Source: Paraniabella hibiscisoli (lineage in GTDB: Bacteria > Bacteroidota > Bacteroidia > Chitinophagales > Chitinophagaceae). Taken from it: a DNA stretch of 64,000 nucleotides. Both the position numbers and the translations under genes were made by a program. Below are positions 23,305 through 33,009 of this stretch, piece after piece (position 1 is the first letter of the stretch; each line of letters begins with the position of its first letter). Where the stretch lies: NCBI RefSeq assembly GCF_022512515.1, contig NZ_JAKWBK010000001.1, positions 4,402,001 through 4,466,000 on the forward strand, given 5' to 3'. The notes beneath the pieces are model-generated. The model saw nothing but the letters and a program-made list of their open reading frames with translations. It did no database searches and was not told where the DNA came from.

Positions 23305-24207
23305 ATGGATGAAATAAAGCAAGGCTCTCATAAAAATATCTGGTATGGGGTGGGAAGGCAGCGCATAGAAATTCCACGTCCTGTTATCAAATCCAATGTA
23401 ATCAACAACCCGTTGTTGAACTCCCTTTACATAGCAAGTCTTGGATTTTACCCCAAGGCCAAAGGGCATTTAACCAAACGGAAGCATGGATTACACGAAA
23501 ATTTTCTCTTTTACTGTGTAGATGGTTACGGCTGGTATGAGATAAACGGAGAAAAGCACGAAGTAGGACCCAATGAGTTTTTCATCCTCCCTCAAAATGA
23601 AGAACATGCTTATGCAAGTGCTGCACATGATCCCTGGAGCATTTACTGGGTGCATTTCGGCGGCATTACTTTACCCGATCTTAATAACCTCCATACGGTA
23701 AAAGAACATTTTAAGCCCCGACATATAAAAGATAACGGGGAAGCGGTAACGGTTTTTAATAAAATGTACAAAGCATTGGAGCTGGGATATAGCCTGGACA
23801 ATTTGCTTTTCGCCAATCTATGTTCGCAATTTTTGTCCTTATTTATTTATAATTCAAGGCACCATCCTGCTTCCAAAACCACTAAAACCGATTGTGTGGA
23901 TAATGCTATTTTGTATATGCAGGAGCATATTACTGATATGTTAACACTTAAGGATATTAGCAACTATTCTAATTATTCCGTATCACGCTTTTCTAATTTA
24001 TTTAAGCAAAAAACAGGTTATGCGCCTATGGATTACTTCATGCAAATGAAGATACAGCAGGCTTGTCAACAACTGGATTTTACCGATAAATCGATTAAAG
24101 AAATCGCATTAACGCTGGGTTTTGATGATCCCTATTATTTTTCCAAAAGATTCAAGCAGGTAACAGGTATGCCGCCTATAAAGTACAGGTCGGTGAATAA
24201 GGACTAG
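23305..24207 (+). CDS. AraC family transcriptional regulator
   Basis: This is a 300-residue cytoplasmic regulator. An N-terminal cupin-like sensing domain (YGWYEINGEKHEVGPNEFFI, then LPQNEEHAY) precedes a C-terminal double helix-turn-helix (LKDISNYSNYSVSRFSNLFK and IKEIALTLGFDDPYYFSKRF) that is textbook AraC/XylS. ATG 23305 is used; a TTG start 9 nt upstream is possible. It is transcribed away from the esterase/DUF5703/GT operon and is the obvious candidate to control it, as AraC proteins next to hydrolase operons usually sense the released sugar. TTTG near 23252 and ACTTTTG near 23278-23284 could be its own promoter, but this is weak. Confidence 0.88.
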   Translation: MDEIKQGSHKNIWYGVGRQRIEIPRPVIKSNVINNPLLNSLYIASLGFYPKAKGHLTKRKHGLHENFLFYCVDGYGWYEINGEKHEVGPNEFFILPQNEEHAYASAAHDPWSIYWVHFGGITLPDLNNLHTVKEHFKPRHIKDNGEAVTVFNKMYKALELGYSLDNLLFANLCSQFLSLFIYNSRHHPASKTTKTDCVDNAILYMQEHITDMLTLKDISNYSNYSVSRFSNLFKQKTGYAPMDYFMQMKIQQACQQLDFTDKSIKEIALTLGFDDPYYFSKRFKQVTGMPPIKYRSVNKD

Positions 24208-24296
24208 GAGGAATATGGCTCATCGATAATGGATCATGGCCAGTTTGATATCAGTATCGAACATGAACTATGAACGATCAACTATGATCTTTCTTC

Positions 24297-25059
24297 TCAA
24301 ACAACGGTTACTTCTACGCCCATTTCTTCCAGCGTTTTAACCGTATGCGCAGATATATTACTATCGGTAATCACCTGTTCAATATCTTCTATACCACAGA
24401 TTTTACCAAACCCACGTTTTCCGAATTTGCTGGAATCGGCCAGGATAATTGTTTTCTGGGAAGCACCGATCATCTTTTTATTCAACAGCGCTTCCATCAT
24501 ATTGGAGGTAGTAAGACCGAAGTCAGTATCAATACCATCCACACCCAGGAATAATTTACTGCACGAAAAATCCTGTAAAATAGATTCTGCATATATACCT
24601 GTTACCGAAGCCGATGTTTTTCGCATTAAGCCTCCAAGCTGTATCACTTCTATGTTGTCTCGGTCCATTAGTTCCAATGCCACATTTAATGCAGAAGTTA
24701 CTACCGTCAATCCTTGTTTGGCCAGCAGGTTCCTTGCAAAAAACTGAACCGTAGTTCCTGATGCGATCAAAATACAATCGTTGGGTTGAACCAGGCTGGC
24801 AGCATAGGCGCCAATCCTTTTTTTCGCTGGCCTGCAACGTAACTTTTTCATCAACGTGCCTGTCTGCTATATAGGGATTGGTCAGTGTAGCTCCTCCATG
24901 GGTACGAAACAATAATTTCCTGTCTTCGAGAAACTGCAGGTCTTTCCTGATGGTCACCGATGACACATTCAGGTCCGTACATAGATCAGTCACTTTAATA
25001 CTTCCTTCTTTCTTAATCAGTTCGATAATATGTTGATGCCGCTCCAGTAAATTGCTCAT
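24297..25059 (-). CDS. DeoR/GlpR family transcriptional regulator, frameshifted
   Basis: This is a sugar-phosphate-responsive repressor of about 254 residues. The N-terminal winged HTH (MSNLLERHQHIIELIKKEG, VSSVTIRKDLQFLE, FRTHGGA) is characteristic of DeoR. The effector domain has the phosphosugar-binding pattern IASGTTVQFFARNL, and then LFLGVDGIDTDFGLTT. A frame break sits in the A7 run near 24825, where DEKVTLQASEKK joins RIGAYAASLVQ. No carbohydrate kinase or isomerase lies beside it, so the regulated genes are not evident. The sugar-acid operon upstream in the window is one candidate. Confidence 0.85.
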
Positions 25060-25162
25060 GTGTACGTTACAATTGAATATGAGAATGTCAAAAATAACGA
25101 AAATACATTTCTATGTTTTGAATCTTCGTTATACATTTAACGCGGTTTAAATAACCTTAAAT

Positions 25163-25951
25163 ATGAATAAAAATCTTTACTATGTTTTTTTAGCACCATT
25201 CTTTTAATGGCTGCTTTTTCACTAAATGCTCAACAAACCATAAAGGTAATGACCTACAATATACATCATTGTAATCCTCCGTCAAAGCCGGGTATTATTG
25301 ATATAGATGCTATAGCCAATGCTATAAAAAAGAAAATCCTGATATAGTGGCTTTACAGGAGGTGGATATCAATACCGAAAGAAGTGGTAAAGTAAATCAG
25401 GCCGCTCAACTGGCGCTTAAAACAGGTTTAAAGTCTTTTTATTTTGCCAAAGCTATCGACCACGAAGGAGGCGATTATGGAGTTGCCATTTTATCAAAGT
25501 ATACTTTGGACGATATCAGAACCTACAGGCTGCCTATGGATTCTGCAACAAGAGGAGAACCCGGGTGTTAGCAGTTGCCATAGCAACACTTCCCGGAGGC
25601 AAAAAAATAAGAGTAGCCAGTACGCACCTGGATGCGCAAAAAGCGCCTGTTAACAGGCTGCTGCAAATAAAAGCTATTGACAGTATTGCCAGATCTGAGT
25701 CGTTACCTTTTATTATTGCCGGTGATTTTAATGCAGAAGAGAGCTCTGAAATAATAAAGACGCTGGATAAAGGCTTTACAAGAACCTGTAGTAATTGCGC
25801 ACCTACCATTCCTGTCATTAATCCTAAAAAGGCAATAGACTTTATTGCTTACAAACCGGGAAAACTACTGGCTGTTAAAAGTCACCAGGTGATCAACGAA
25901 ACATACGCCTCCGACCATTTACCGGTTATAGCCGTATTTTCGGTACAGTAA
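25163..25951 (+). CDS. Endonuclease/exonuclease/phosphatase family protein, frameshifted
   Basis: This is a secreted member of the metal-dependent EEP fold (about 262 residues). The signal peptide follows ATG 25163, interrupted by a frame break near 25185; further breaks lie near 25328 and 25560. Joined pieces show the expected order: IKVMTYNIHHCNPP (metal-binding Asn), IVALQEVD (catalytic Glu), HLDAQKA, PFIIAGDFNAEESSE (Asp/Asn) and YASDHLPVIAVF (Asp-His). Secreted EEP proteins in Bacteroidota often act on phosphodiesters or phospholipid-like substrates, but the substrate here cannot be told. It stands alone before the two-component genes. Confidence 0.8.
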
Positions 25952-25993
25952 TTAATAGGTATAGATAAACCGGAAAATGCATTAAGTTTACAT

Positions 25994-26677
25994 ATGCCTG
26001 CCACAGCGAAAAATACATCGAAAGCGATTAATGTGTTGATTGTAGATGATCAGCAGATTATTATCGAGGGACTTTGCGCTTTATTGAAAGATGTAAATGA
26101 TATTAATATTGCTGGTTCCTGCAGTGATCCTTTGCTGCTGATGAATATGGTTCGCAAGTACACACCTGATGTTATTTTAATGGACCTTAATATGCCGGGG
26201 AAAGACGGGATAGAATGTACCAGGGAAGTACTTGATTCGTACGCTGACCAAAAGATACTAATGTTAACGGGCTACGATGATATCGCCCTGATAAGAGAGG
26301 CGCTTAAAAATGGCGCAACAGGCTATGTATTGAAAAATATAGGAAAAGATGAGTTGGTGAAGGCCATACAAACCGTAGCCGGCGGCACCCGTTTCCTCGA
26401 TGCACATGTACAGGATAAAGTGATACAATCTTTTATGGATACCGATAGCAATAGTGCTGAAAACATTTCATCTAATGCAACTCAGGCCCTGCTATCAAAA
26501 AGAGAACAGGAGGTTTTGAAAATGATATCAGAGGGAAAGAAAAGTGCAGATATAGCCTCTTTGCTTTTCATTAGTATTAACACGGTAGATACCCATCGTA
26601 AAAATATACTGGCTAAATGCGAAGTAAAGAATACAGCGGAGCTGATTTTGTTTGCAACAAAAAACGGCTTAATCTAA
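25994..26677 (+). CDS. NarL/LuxR-type response regulator
   Basis: This is a 227-residue two-component response regulator. The receiver domain has the acidic pair Asp18-Asp19, phospho-acceptor Asp64 in VILMDLNMPGKDG, the Thr in MLTGYDD and the Lys in YVLKNIGKDEL. The C-terminal LuxR-type HTH (SKREQEVLKMISEGKKSADI, then INTVDTHRKNIL) occupies about residues 165-227. The gene is intact. It converges on the histidine kinase gene, the two stop regions overlapping by 9 bp, so the pair is probably a cognate system. Targets are unknown. Confidence 0.9.
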   Translation: MPATAKNTSKAINVLIVDDQQIIIEGLCALLKDVNDINIAGSCSDPLLLMNMVRKYTPDVILMDLNMPGKDGIECTREVLDSYADQKILMLTGYDDIALIREALKNGATGYVLKNIGKDELVKAIQTVAGGTRFLDAHVQDKVIQSFMDTDSNSAENISSNATQALLSKREQEVLKMISEGKKSADIASLLFISINTVDTHRKNILAKCEVKNTAELILFATKNGLI

Positions 26678-28553
26678 ACTTTTGAGGGGCACCGAAACAG
26701 ATACAAAGGTTCCGTTCTGAGGAGAAGAGTCCATATATAAACTTCCTGCTAACATTTGTACCCTTGATTCCAGGCTGGTGATACCTATTCCGGTTTTAAC
26801 TTCGCGTGTATCAAAACCAATACCGTCATCTTCTACCGAAATCACTAATGCGTCCGGGTGGTCGATAAGTTGAAGAGAAACCTCGTTGGCATTAGCGTGT
26901 TTTACTATATTGGTAAGTAGCTCCTGTATGATCCTGAAAATATTGATGGTCGCATTTTCATTAAGCCTGCGCACCGAGGTTTTACGGTAATAATGAAACC
27001 TGGTTTGAGGCGCCGCAATCCTAAATTGGTCCAGCAGCTCATCAAGAGCCGGGTAAAGGCCCAGTTTGCTCAGGGTTTTCGGCATTAGATTATGAGAGAT
27101 GCTCCTGATATCCTCATAAATGCGGTCTACCTCTTTCATCAGGTCATTAATATTACCCGTTGAATCTTGTTCACTAGCTTTATCTTTCAAAAGATGCAAT
27201 TTCATTTTAAGCGTCGATAAGGAAACCCCGCTGCCATCATGTAATTCCTGGGCAATCCGCTGTCTTTCTTTTTCTATGCCCGTTAAAAGTGTTCTCATGT
27301 TTTTTCTTTCTGCACAGCCAACTGCTCTATCATCATATTGTTTTCTTCATATAATCTTCTCAACCTTTTAATAATCAGCCAAAAAACAATAATCACCTCC
27401 CAAAGTACAGACCAGAAGAGGAAATTAGGTGGATGAATGGTATCAATATAAACAGGAGCTATGGCTTTAAACCAGGACTCATGATTGTTATTAAACAGGC
27501 CGAAAGGACGCAGGCAGAGTTGCAGAATGCTGATGGCATGGGGAGTGAATCCTACCATAAACCAAATACCATCAGACTTTAACGTTTTAAACCGGCTTGA
27601 AACAAATGCAACAATAAAAACCGCGACACCCGAACATATAAACATTGCCGTATTTACCTGTGCCAGCCACGGAGGAAGGCTGCTCTTAAGCAATAGTGCT
27701 ATAGCTACTATTATCTCGAATACAAGTCCGCAGAAGATCAGCGCGGTCAGTACCTTATCGTAGAAAGGACTTTTGACTGCTGTGTTAAAATATCTTCTCA
27801 CAAACAGCAAACCGAATACCTGGTAAATATTGGCAACAAGCAATATGCTGGCATTCTGTAAAATTGGATCGTTGGGCCAGATGTTTTTAAAAGCAAGTCC
27901 CACTTCTACATAGATATAAATAAACCCAAACAAGGCATAAATGAAATAATACCAATGGTAGCGCTGCCGCGTAAGCAAAATGGCAATACCTATTAAAAGG
28001 AGAAAGCTGATATTGATGATGAAGAAATAGCTTAGGTACTTGGTTTCCATAACCTGGTAAATGGTGCGTTGTTCCTTATCCCAGATCAGCAGGCGGAAGT
28101 CACCCGATGTAGGGCCCGCATCAATACGTAACCGGCAGGTAAGGATTTGGCCTGGTTGAAGCGAAACGAGGTACTGAAAATTGGGGTGATCCTTGGGGCG
28201 TTGGAAAAAAGGAAACATGCTACCCATTATGAGGCTGTCTTTAACCACGGATGAGTCGATTGTGTAGAACTTTACCCGCTTCAGGAACGGATTAGTGAGT
28301 TCTATTACTGCTTCTTTGCTTACAGTATCGGCATTTACTAAAAAGAATTGCACCTGGTAGTCCGTGGCACCCAATTTCAGGTTAAACCCGTATGGTTTTG
28401 GGTTGCCGGCTGTGTTATTATCTAAATAGAAACTGTCTTTAATGATGTGTAGCTTATGCGTTTGCTGTTTTTCCTGCTCTTTTTTTGCGCAGAGGTACTA
28501 AAGGCAAATAGTGTTGAAACAGCAACCAGGAGTATAACAAGCTTGCAATCCAT
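26669..28553 (-). CDS. Sensor histidine kinase with 7TMR-DISM sensor, frameshifted
   Basis: This is a membrane kinase of about 627 residues. A signal peptide follows ATG 28553 (VILLVAVSTLFAFSTSAQ); the frame then breaks in the A-run near 28490. Next come a 7TMR-DISMED2-like periplasmic beta domain (YGFNLKLGATDYQ, LQPGQILTCRLRID), about seven membrane helices, a short coiled stretch (RLRRLYEENNMMIEQLAVQ), a second break in the A6 run near 27300, the HisKA_3 box RQRIAQELHDG with phospho-His, and an HATPase domain (ELLTNIVKHANA, VEDDGIGFD). It lies convergent to, and overlaps, the NarL-type regulator it presumably phosphorylates. The 7TMR-DISM class is thought to sense carbohydrates or other extracellular ligands. 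Confidence 0.85.
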
Positions 28554-28737
28554 AACTACAAATTACAAGGATTAGACACAAATACCATCGTTATTTTAAA
28601 AATACCGGAAAATGGTGATTTATTTTAAGAAGGCATAAGGCCGCTAAGTAATGGTTTAATAGGATTGGTACGATTTTTAATAAGTATTAATCATATATCT
28701 TTATTGTAAATAACTAAATAATCTTATCCAAATCTAT

Positions 28738-29826
28738 ATGCCTCAAAAAATATTTAACGAGCGAATCAAACAAATATTAATACTGGCAATTATACTGCTG
28801 CTAATCATCACCATTATCAAAGAACTGGTTGGCTTTTTGCCCGGTCTTTTGGGTGCTATCACTTTATATGTCGTGAGCCGGAAAAAATACTTCAAGTTGG
28901 TTTATGATAAAAAATGGAAGAAAGGCTGGACCGCCATGGCATTTATATTATTTTATTTGATAGTAGTGGGTATTCCTATCAGCATGGCAGTTACGCTGAT
29001 CAGTCCAAAGATCAATAGTGTATTAGAAAATCCCACGCAAATATTGAATTCTGCGAAGAAAACCATTGATGTGATTCAAAATAAAGCAGGATTTGACCTC
29101 ATATCAGATAACTCCATATCCAATGCCGTAAATAAAATAACCGCTTTCGTTCCAAAATTATTGAACAGCACTTTGAACCTGGTGTCCAACCTGGCCATTA
29201 TGTTGTTTATTTTATATTACATGTTGTATAATGGCGCTTCTATAGAAAAGTATCTACGCAAAGCGGTGCCGCTTAAAAGAAGAAACATTAAGATACTTTC
29301 CGATGAAACCAAGAAGGTGGTGATCGCCAACGCGCTGGGTATCCCTATGATTTCTATTATACAAGGTATTGTTGCAACAATCGGTTATGCGCTGTTTGGT
29401 GTGGAAGATTGGGGATTGTATGGTTTTTTAACCGGTATATGTGCTTTCTTCCCGGTAGTGGGTACCATGATCGTGTGGGTTCCCATAGTGATATACATGT
29501 TTGCAACGGGAGATACGCTGAATGCAACCTTACTATTATTGTACCATGCTATTGTGACTGGTAATGTTGATTACATCGCCCGTATCACATTGTTGAAAAG
29601 GATAGGGGATACGCATCCGGTTATTACCATTATGGGGGTGTTGGTAGGTTTGAGCCTGTTTGGTTTTGTGGGATTGGTGTTCGGACCTTTACTGATCAGT
29701 TATTTAATTGTTTTGTATGATATTTACATGAACGAATTCGTACATAACCATCCTGATGACGATGAAGAGGCCAACCCCGAACCGTTATCACCGCAACTGG
29801 TGGAAGATAATCCTAAAAAAGCCTGA
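28738..29826 (+). CDS. AI-2E family transporter
   Basis: This is an inner-membrane protein of 362 residues with an intact frame. The AI-2E/PerM layout is clear: two or three N-terminal helices, a long amphipathic middle (residues about 90-140), then helices ending with ALFGVEDWGLYGFLTGICAF, then FFPVVGTMIVWVPIVI, and a hydrophilic acidic tail. The name comes from an E. coli member linked to AI-2 export; other members are Na+/H+ antiporters or have unknown cargo. It has no link to the surrounding sugar genes. Confidence 0.88.
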   Translation: MPQKIFNERIKQILILAIILLLIITIIKELVGFLPGLLGAITLYVVSRKKYFKLVYDKKWKKGWTAMAFILFYLIVVGIPISMAVTLISPKINSVLENPTQILNSAKKTIDVIQNKAGFDLISDNSISNAVNKITAFVPKLLNSTLNLVSNLAIMLFILYYMLYNGASIEKYLRKAVPLKRRNIKILSDETKKVVIANALGIPMISIIQGIVATIGYALFGVEDWGLYGFLTGICAFFPVVGTMIVWVPIVIYMFATGDTLNATLLLLYHAIVTGNVDYIARITLLKRIGDTHPVITIMGVLVGLSLFGFVGLVFGPLLISYLIVLYDIYMNEFVHNHPDDDEEANPEPLSPQLVEDNPKKA

Positions 29827-29839
29827 CGGGTTCGCCAGG
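29814..29839 (-). terminator. Rho-independent terminator of the NUDIX gene
   Basis: On the minus strand CCTGGCG, loop AACC, CGTCAGG forms a 7-bp stem with one G-T pair, followed by C and six T. It begins immediately after the NUDIX stop codon and lies inside the end of the AI-2E gene on the other strand. Confidence 0.6.
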
Positions 29840-30286
29840 TTAGTATTTCTCACGCAATAGTTTTGCTACCACTTTATCTATAGGAAGCGTCATTACTTCC
29901 TCATTAAAATATTCCCAGTCTACAAACCTGAAAATTTCTGAAACCTGTTCGGGATAAACAGCTGCTCCGTTATTAACGGGTATGTCTAGTTCCTCCAATG
30001 GCTTTATCAGGTAGTATACGGATACGATCTGGTGTTCGGGGTTAAAGGCCGATTGCTGGAAAAAATCGGTAGTATAAATATGGTCAACAACTTCCACATC
30101 AATACCGATCTCCTCCTTACATTCCCTTATAACACAATCCCGTGTACCTTCTCCCAGCTCTAAACCTCCACCCGGAAATTTGGTTACTTCCAGGTTATTA
30201 TAGTAAATGCGCTCATCGCTTACCAGTACCTGTTTTTTATCATTCACCAATACGCCATATACACGCAGGTTGATTGTAGTGATCAT
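29840..30286 (-). CDS. NUDIX hydrolase
   Basis: This is a 148-residue cytoplasmic pyrophosphohydrolase. The complete Nudix box (G-x5-E-x7-REUxEExGU) spans residues 40-62, with Arg54, Glu55, Glu58, Glu59 and Gly61 all present. The N-terminal sequence INLRVYGVLVNDKKQVLVSD and a central loop TTDFFQQSAFNPEHQ are typical of small Nudix proteins acting on nucleotide derivatives. The frame is intact. It follows dapF on the same strand (17 nt), so the two are likely co-transcribed. The exact substrate is unknown. Confidence 0.9.
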   Translation of the reverse strand: MITTINLRVYGVLVNDKKQVLVSDERIYYNNLEVTKFPGGGLELGEGTRDCVIRECKEEIGIDVEVVDHIYTTDFFQQSAFNPEHQIVSVYYLIKPLEELDIPVNNGAAVYPEQVSEIFRFVDWEYFNEEVMTLPIDKVVAKLLREKY

Positions 30287-30303
30287 CGTTGTTGGTTTAT
30301 TAA

Positions 30304-31076
30304 TTAAAAACGAACGCTTCCTTCAAATACCTTCAAAGCAGGACCTTTCAGCCAGATATTGTCATAAGATCCATCTGCATTACGGTTGTAGCTTACATTG
30401 AGTTTACCCCCGAGCACTTCGATATCTACTGAATTAGGTCCTGTTTCCTGTTGATAGAATACCAGTGCAGCAGCCGTAACACCAGTACCACATGAAAAAG
30501 TCTCGTCTTCCACACCACGCTCATAGGTTCTTACTTTTAGCGAACCGGTATCTGTTGGCTCCACAAAATTTATATTAATGCCCTTTTCTTTAAACTCCTC
30601 GTTATACCTGATGCTTCTACCTTCCGTATAAACATCCATGTCAACCAAACCCGTTACTTTTTTACATAGTGAGGTGAGCCGGTATTTAATACGGCATGGG
30701 TTTCAAATGAATCTATGCCGGCAACATCCACCATTTTTAAAGATACCAGTCCATCCGCAATATCTGCAAGATGCTCTCCGTCAACTGCCAGGAATTTGAA
30801 GTTGGTTCTGTCTATTCCTATATCGTGCGCGAACTGAACTATGCAGCGTCCTCCGTTTCCGCACATACTGCCTTCACGGCCGTCGGCATTATAGTACACC
30901 ATTTCAAAATCGTAACCGGGCTTATTATTCAATAGCATAAATCCGTCTGCTCCGATGCCAAAACGGCGATCGCAGATCCTGTGAATGCGCTCCTGGGAAA
31001 GGGTGCTGTGGTTCACTGCTCTGTTGTCTACAATTACAAAATCGTTCCCGGTTCCCTGGTATTTATAAAAATGCAT
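30304..31076 (-). CDS. dapF: Diaminopimelate epimerase, frameshifted
   Basis: This enzyme converts LL- to meso-diaminopimelate for peptidoglycan and lysine synthesis. Seen: MHFYKYQGTGNDFVIVDNR at the start; the first catalytic Cys in MCGNGGRC; LNTGSPHYV; the second catalytic Cys in FSCGTGVTAAAL; and a final GPALKVFEG. The total is about 257 residues, the normal length. The frame breaks at the T-run near 30655-30662, between the two halves of the pseudo-symmetric protein. The gene is essential in most bacteria, so the break is almost certainly an assembly error. Confidence 0.93.
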
Positions 31077-31134
31077 GTAATAACTTTATCTCGTATTTAA
31101 ATATTCTGTTGTAATTCAATCAACAATTCAATTA

Positions 31135-32003
31135 TTAAAAATGTTGCACAAAAGTAGAAAGGAATGTTTTAACAAGGCTTTCTACTGCAGCTTTGCCATC
31201 TTTACTAAATTCTTTTTTAACCCTGTTGGCAACAATGGCATTTAATGCAAGGCAATGATGACCGAGTAATTTGCCCAGGCCGTAGATCGCCGAGGTTTCC
31301 ATTTCGAAATTGGTAATGCGATGCTGTCCAAAGCTAAAGTCTGTAAGACGATCTATTAAGTTGGGATTGCTGATGCCTAATCGCAGTACTCGTCCCTGCG
31401 GGCCGTAAAAGCCGGGACAGGTCACTGTAATACCCTGGTGAAAACCCTGGGCGAAATGTTTGAGCAGGGAAGGAGCCGCGCCGGTAACATAGGGTTCTCC
31501 TTTAACCTGGGTATGTGTAATAAATGATTGGAGCAATTGAGCTTCTTCATCATTTTTTCATGCAGGTAAAAATTAAGCAGGTTATCAATACCCAACCCAT
31601 GTGTAGACGCAACGAATTCATCAACACCGATATCGCCCTGTAAGGAGCCTGAAGTGCCCACACGGATAATATTCAGCGTTGTAAGGTTTTCTTTCACCTG
31701 GCGGCTTTCAAAATCGATGTTTACCAGCGCATCCAGCTCATTCATCACAATGTCGATATTATCCGGACCAATACCTGAGGATAGAACAGTAAGTCTTTTA
31801 CCGCCAATAGTTCCGGTATGGGTTACAAACTCACGGTGCTGTTGTTGTACTTCTATATGATCAAAATATTTGCTGAATTCTTTTACGCGGTCTGGGTCTC
31901 CAACCGTTACAACAGTACCGGCCAGTTCTTCAGGTCGCAGGTCTAAATGGTACACGGCACCACGGTTATTTAATATCAGTTCGCTTTCTGCTATCCTGCT
32001 CAT
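31135..32003 (-). CDS. Nucleoside phosphorylase (uridine phosphorylase type), frameshifted
   Basis: This is a cytoplasmic nucleoside phosphorylase of about 289 residues involved in pyrimidine salvage. Seen: VYHLDLRPEELAGTVVTVGD (phosphate-binding start), then DPDRVKEFSKYFD; LNIIRVGTSGSLQGDI; and in the second frame CPGFYGPQGRVLRL and ITNFEMETSAIYGLG, the purine/pyrimidine-nucleoside-phosphorylase Glu-Met-Glu signature. The frame breaks near 31555 in the A/T-rich stretch. It is adjacent to dapF (58 nt) on the same strand. Confidence 0.87.
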
Positions 32004-32070
32004 AATATTTTAGGTATTAGTGATGAAAATTTATCAAAAATACCCTATTTTTGCAAGCCTTCAAAGAAAA

Positions 32071-32141
32071 GGTCTCGTGGCCGAGTGGCTAGGCAGAGCT
32101 CTGCAAAAGCTCGTACAGCGGTTCGAATCCGCTCGAGACCT
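32071..32141 (+). tRNA. tRNA-Cys (anticodon GCA)
   Basis: A full cloverleaf folds by eye. The acceptor GGTCTCG pairs with CGAGACC, the D-arm is GCC/GGC, and the anticodon stem GAGCT/AGCTC has loop CTGCAAA (anticodon GCA). The variable loop is GTAC and the T-arm AGCGG/CCGCT has loop TTCGAAT. The discriminator base is T, as expected for bacterial tRNA-Cys. CCA is not encoded. Confidence 0.95.
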
Positions 32142-32156
32142 CAGAAAATAAGAAAG

Positions 32157-32185
32157 CCGTCTCAAAAGATTGAGGCGGTTTTTTT
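32157..32185 (+). terminator. Rho-independent terminator after tRNA-Cys
   Basis: CCGTCTCA and TGAGGCGG form an 8-bp stem with one G-T pair around the loop AAAGAT, followed by seven T (32179-32185). It begins 16 nt after the tRNA. Confidence 0.8.
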
Positions 32186-32231
32186 ATTACAGGTAAATTG
32201 GAATTGGTCATGTGTTGAAGAAGTAAAAAGA

Positions 32232-32723
32232 TCAGTACGCCGTTATATTAACCTTAATACCCATTTCAAGTGGTAACACAATAGCGCCATTCAACTCCCG
32301 GGTTATTTTATATAGCTGTGCAAATATTTTATGGAGCGTGACATCGTACAGCAGGACATTTCCATTGGGCCCTCTTTTAGGGTCTTCAATATATACAATC
32401 GGCATAATAAAGCTGGTCTCTTTTCCATTGCCCATTGCATACAAATAAGGTACTAATTTCTCGACATCTTTTCTTTCAAATACTATGGTGTCGGAAGCTG
32501 AGCCTGCATTCAGCAAGCAAGCTGTTTTGATTTGTTTATCTTTTAATTCAGCTATCAAAAAGTAGGCTTCTCCTAGGTAACTATGTTTGAGTTTCAGAGG
32601 AGATACCAGTGCTGCAACAGCAAAAGAAAGACTATCGGAACTTGCTACTTTCCCGGCAGTTTGAGCTTTGAGTGCTAGTTGAAAAAGGATTAAACAGATG
32701 ATCAGGGAAAATTTGTTAGCCAT
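32232..32723 (-). CDS. Hypothetical secreted protein
   Basis: This is an intact 163-residue reading frame with a signal peptide (MANKFSLIICLILFQLALKA). The mature part has mixed alpha/beta character, with the segments VFERKDVEKLVPYLYAMGNG and NVLLYDVTLHKIFAQLYKI, and no cysteine pair or membrane helix. I do not recognise a family. It stands alone between tRNA-Cys and a divergent oxidoreductase gene, with 286 nt of AT-rich spacer upstream. Confidence 0.65.
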   Translation of the reverse strand: MANKFSLIICLILFQLALKAQTAGKVASSDSLSFAVAALVSPLKLKHSYLGEAYFLIAELKDKQIKTACLLNAGSASDTIVFERKDVEKLVPYLYAMGNGKETSFIMPIVYIEDPKRGPNGNVLLYDVTLHKIFAQLYKITRELNGAIVLPLEMGIKVNITAY

Positions 32724-33009
32724 TGTAGTTTTAGGTTAGTAGTCTATATTTTGTTTGGATACCATTTGACTAAACGGGTCTGATAATTTTGTAATATAAT
32801 CAATTTTATTTTACCGAATAAAGCCTTCTTTTATGATCAAGGAGTATGGCCCATTGTGTCTTTTTTTGATATTATGTTTTAATACGTTGAAATAAAAGCA
32901 AACTAGCATTATCTTTAAGGACTTGTCAATAAGAAAAGAATTGTTTGTCGTTATTGTATTAATTTTTTAACGATTTTATATTAGTTCCCAATATCATTAA
33001 AACCAACTG

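Noticed and set aside
32085-32276. Plus-strand ORF overlapping tRNA-Cys
   Set aside because: It runs through the tRNA and its terminator and so is not a real gene.
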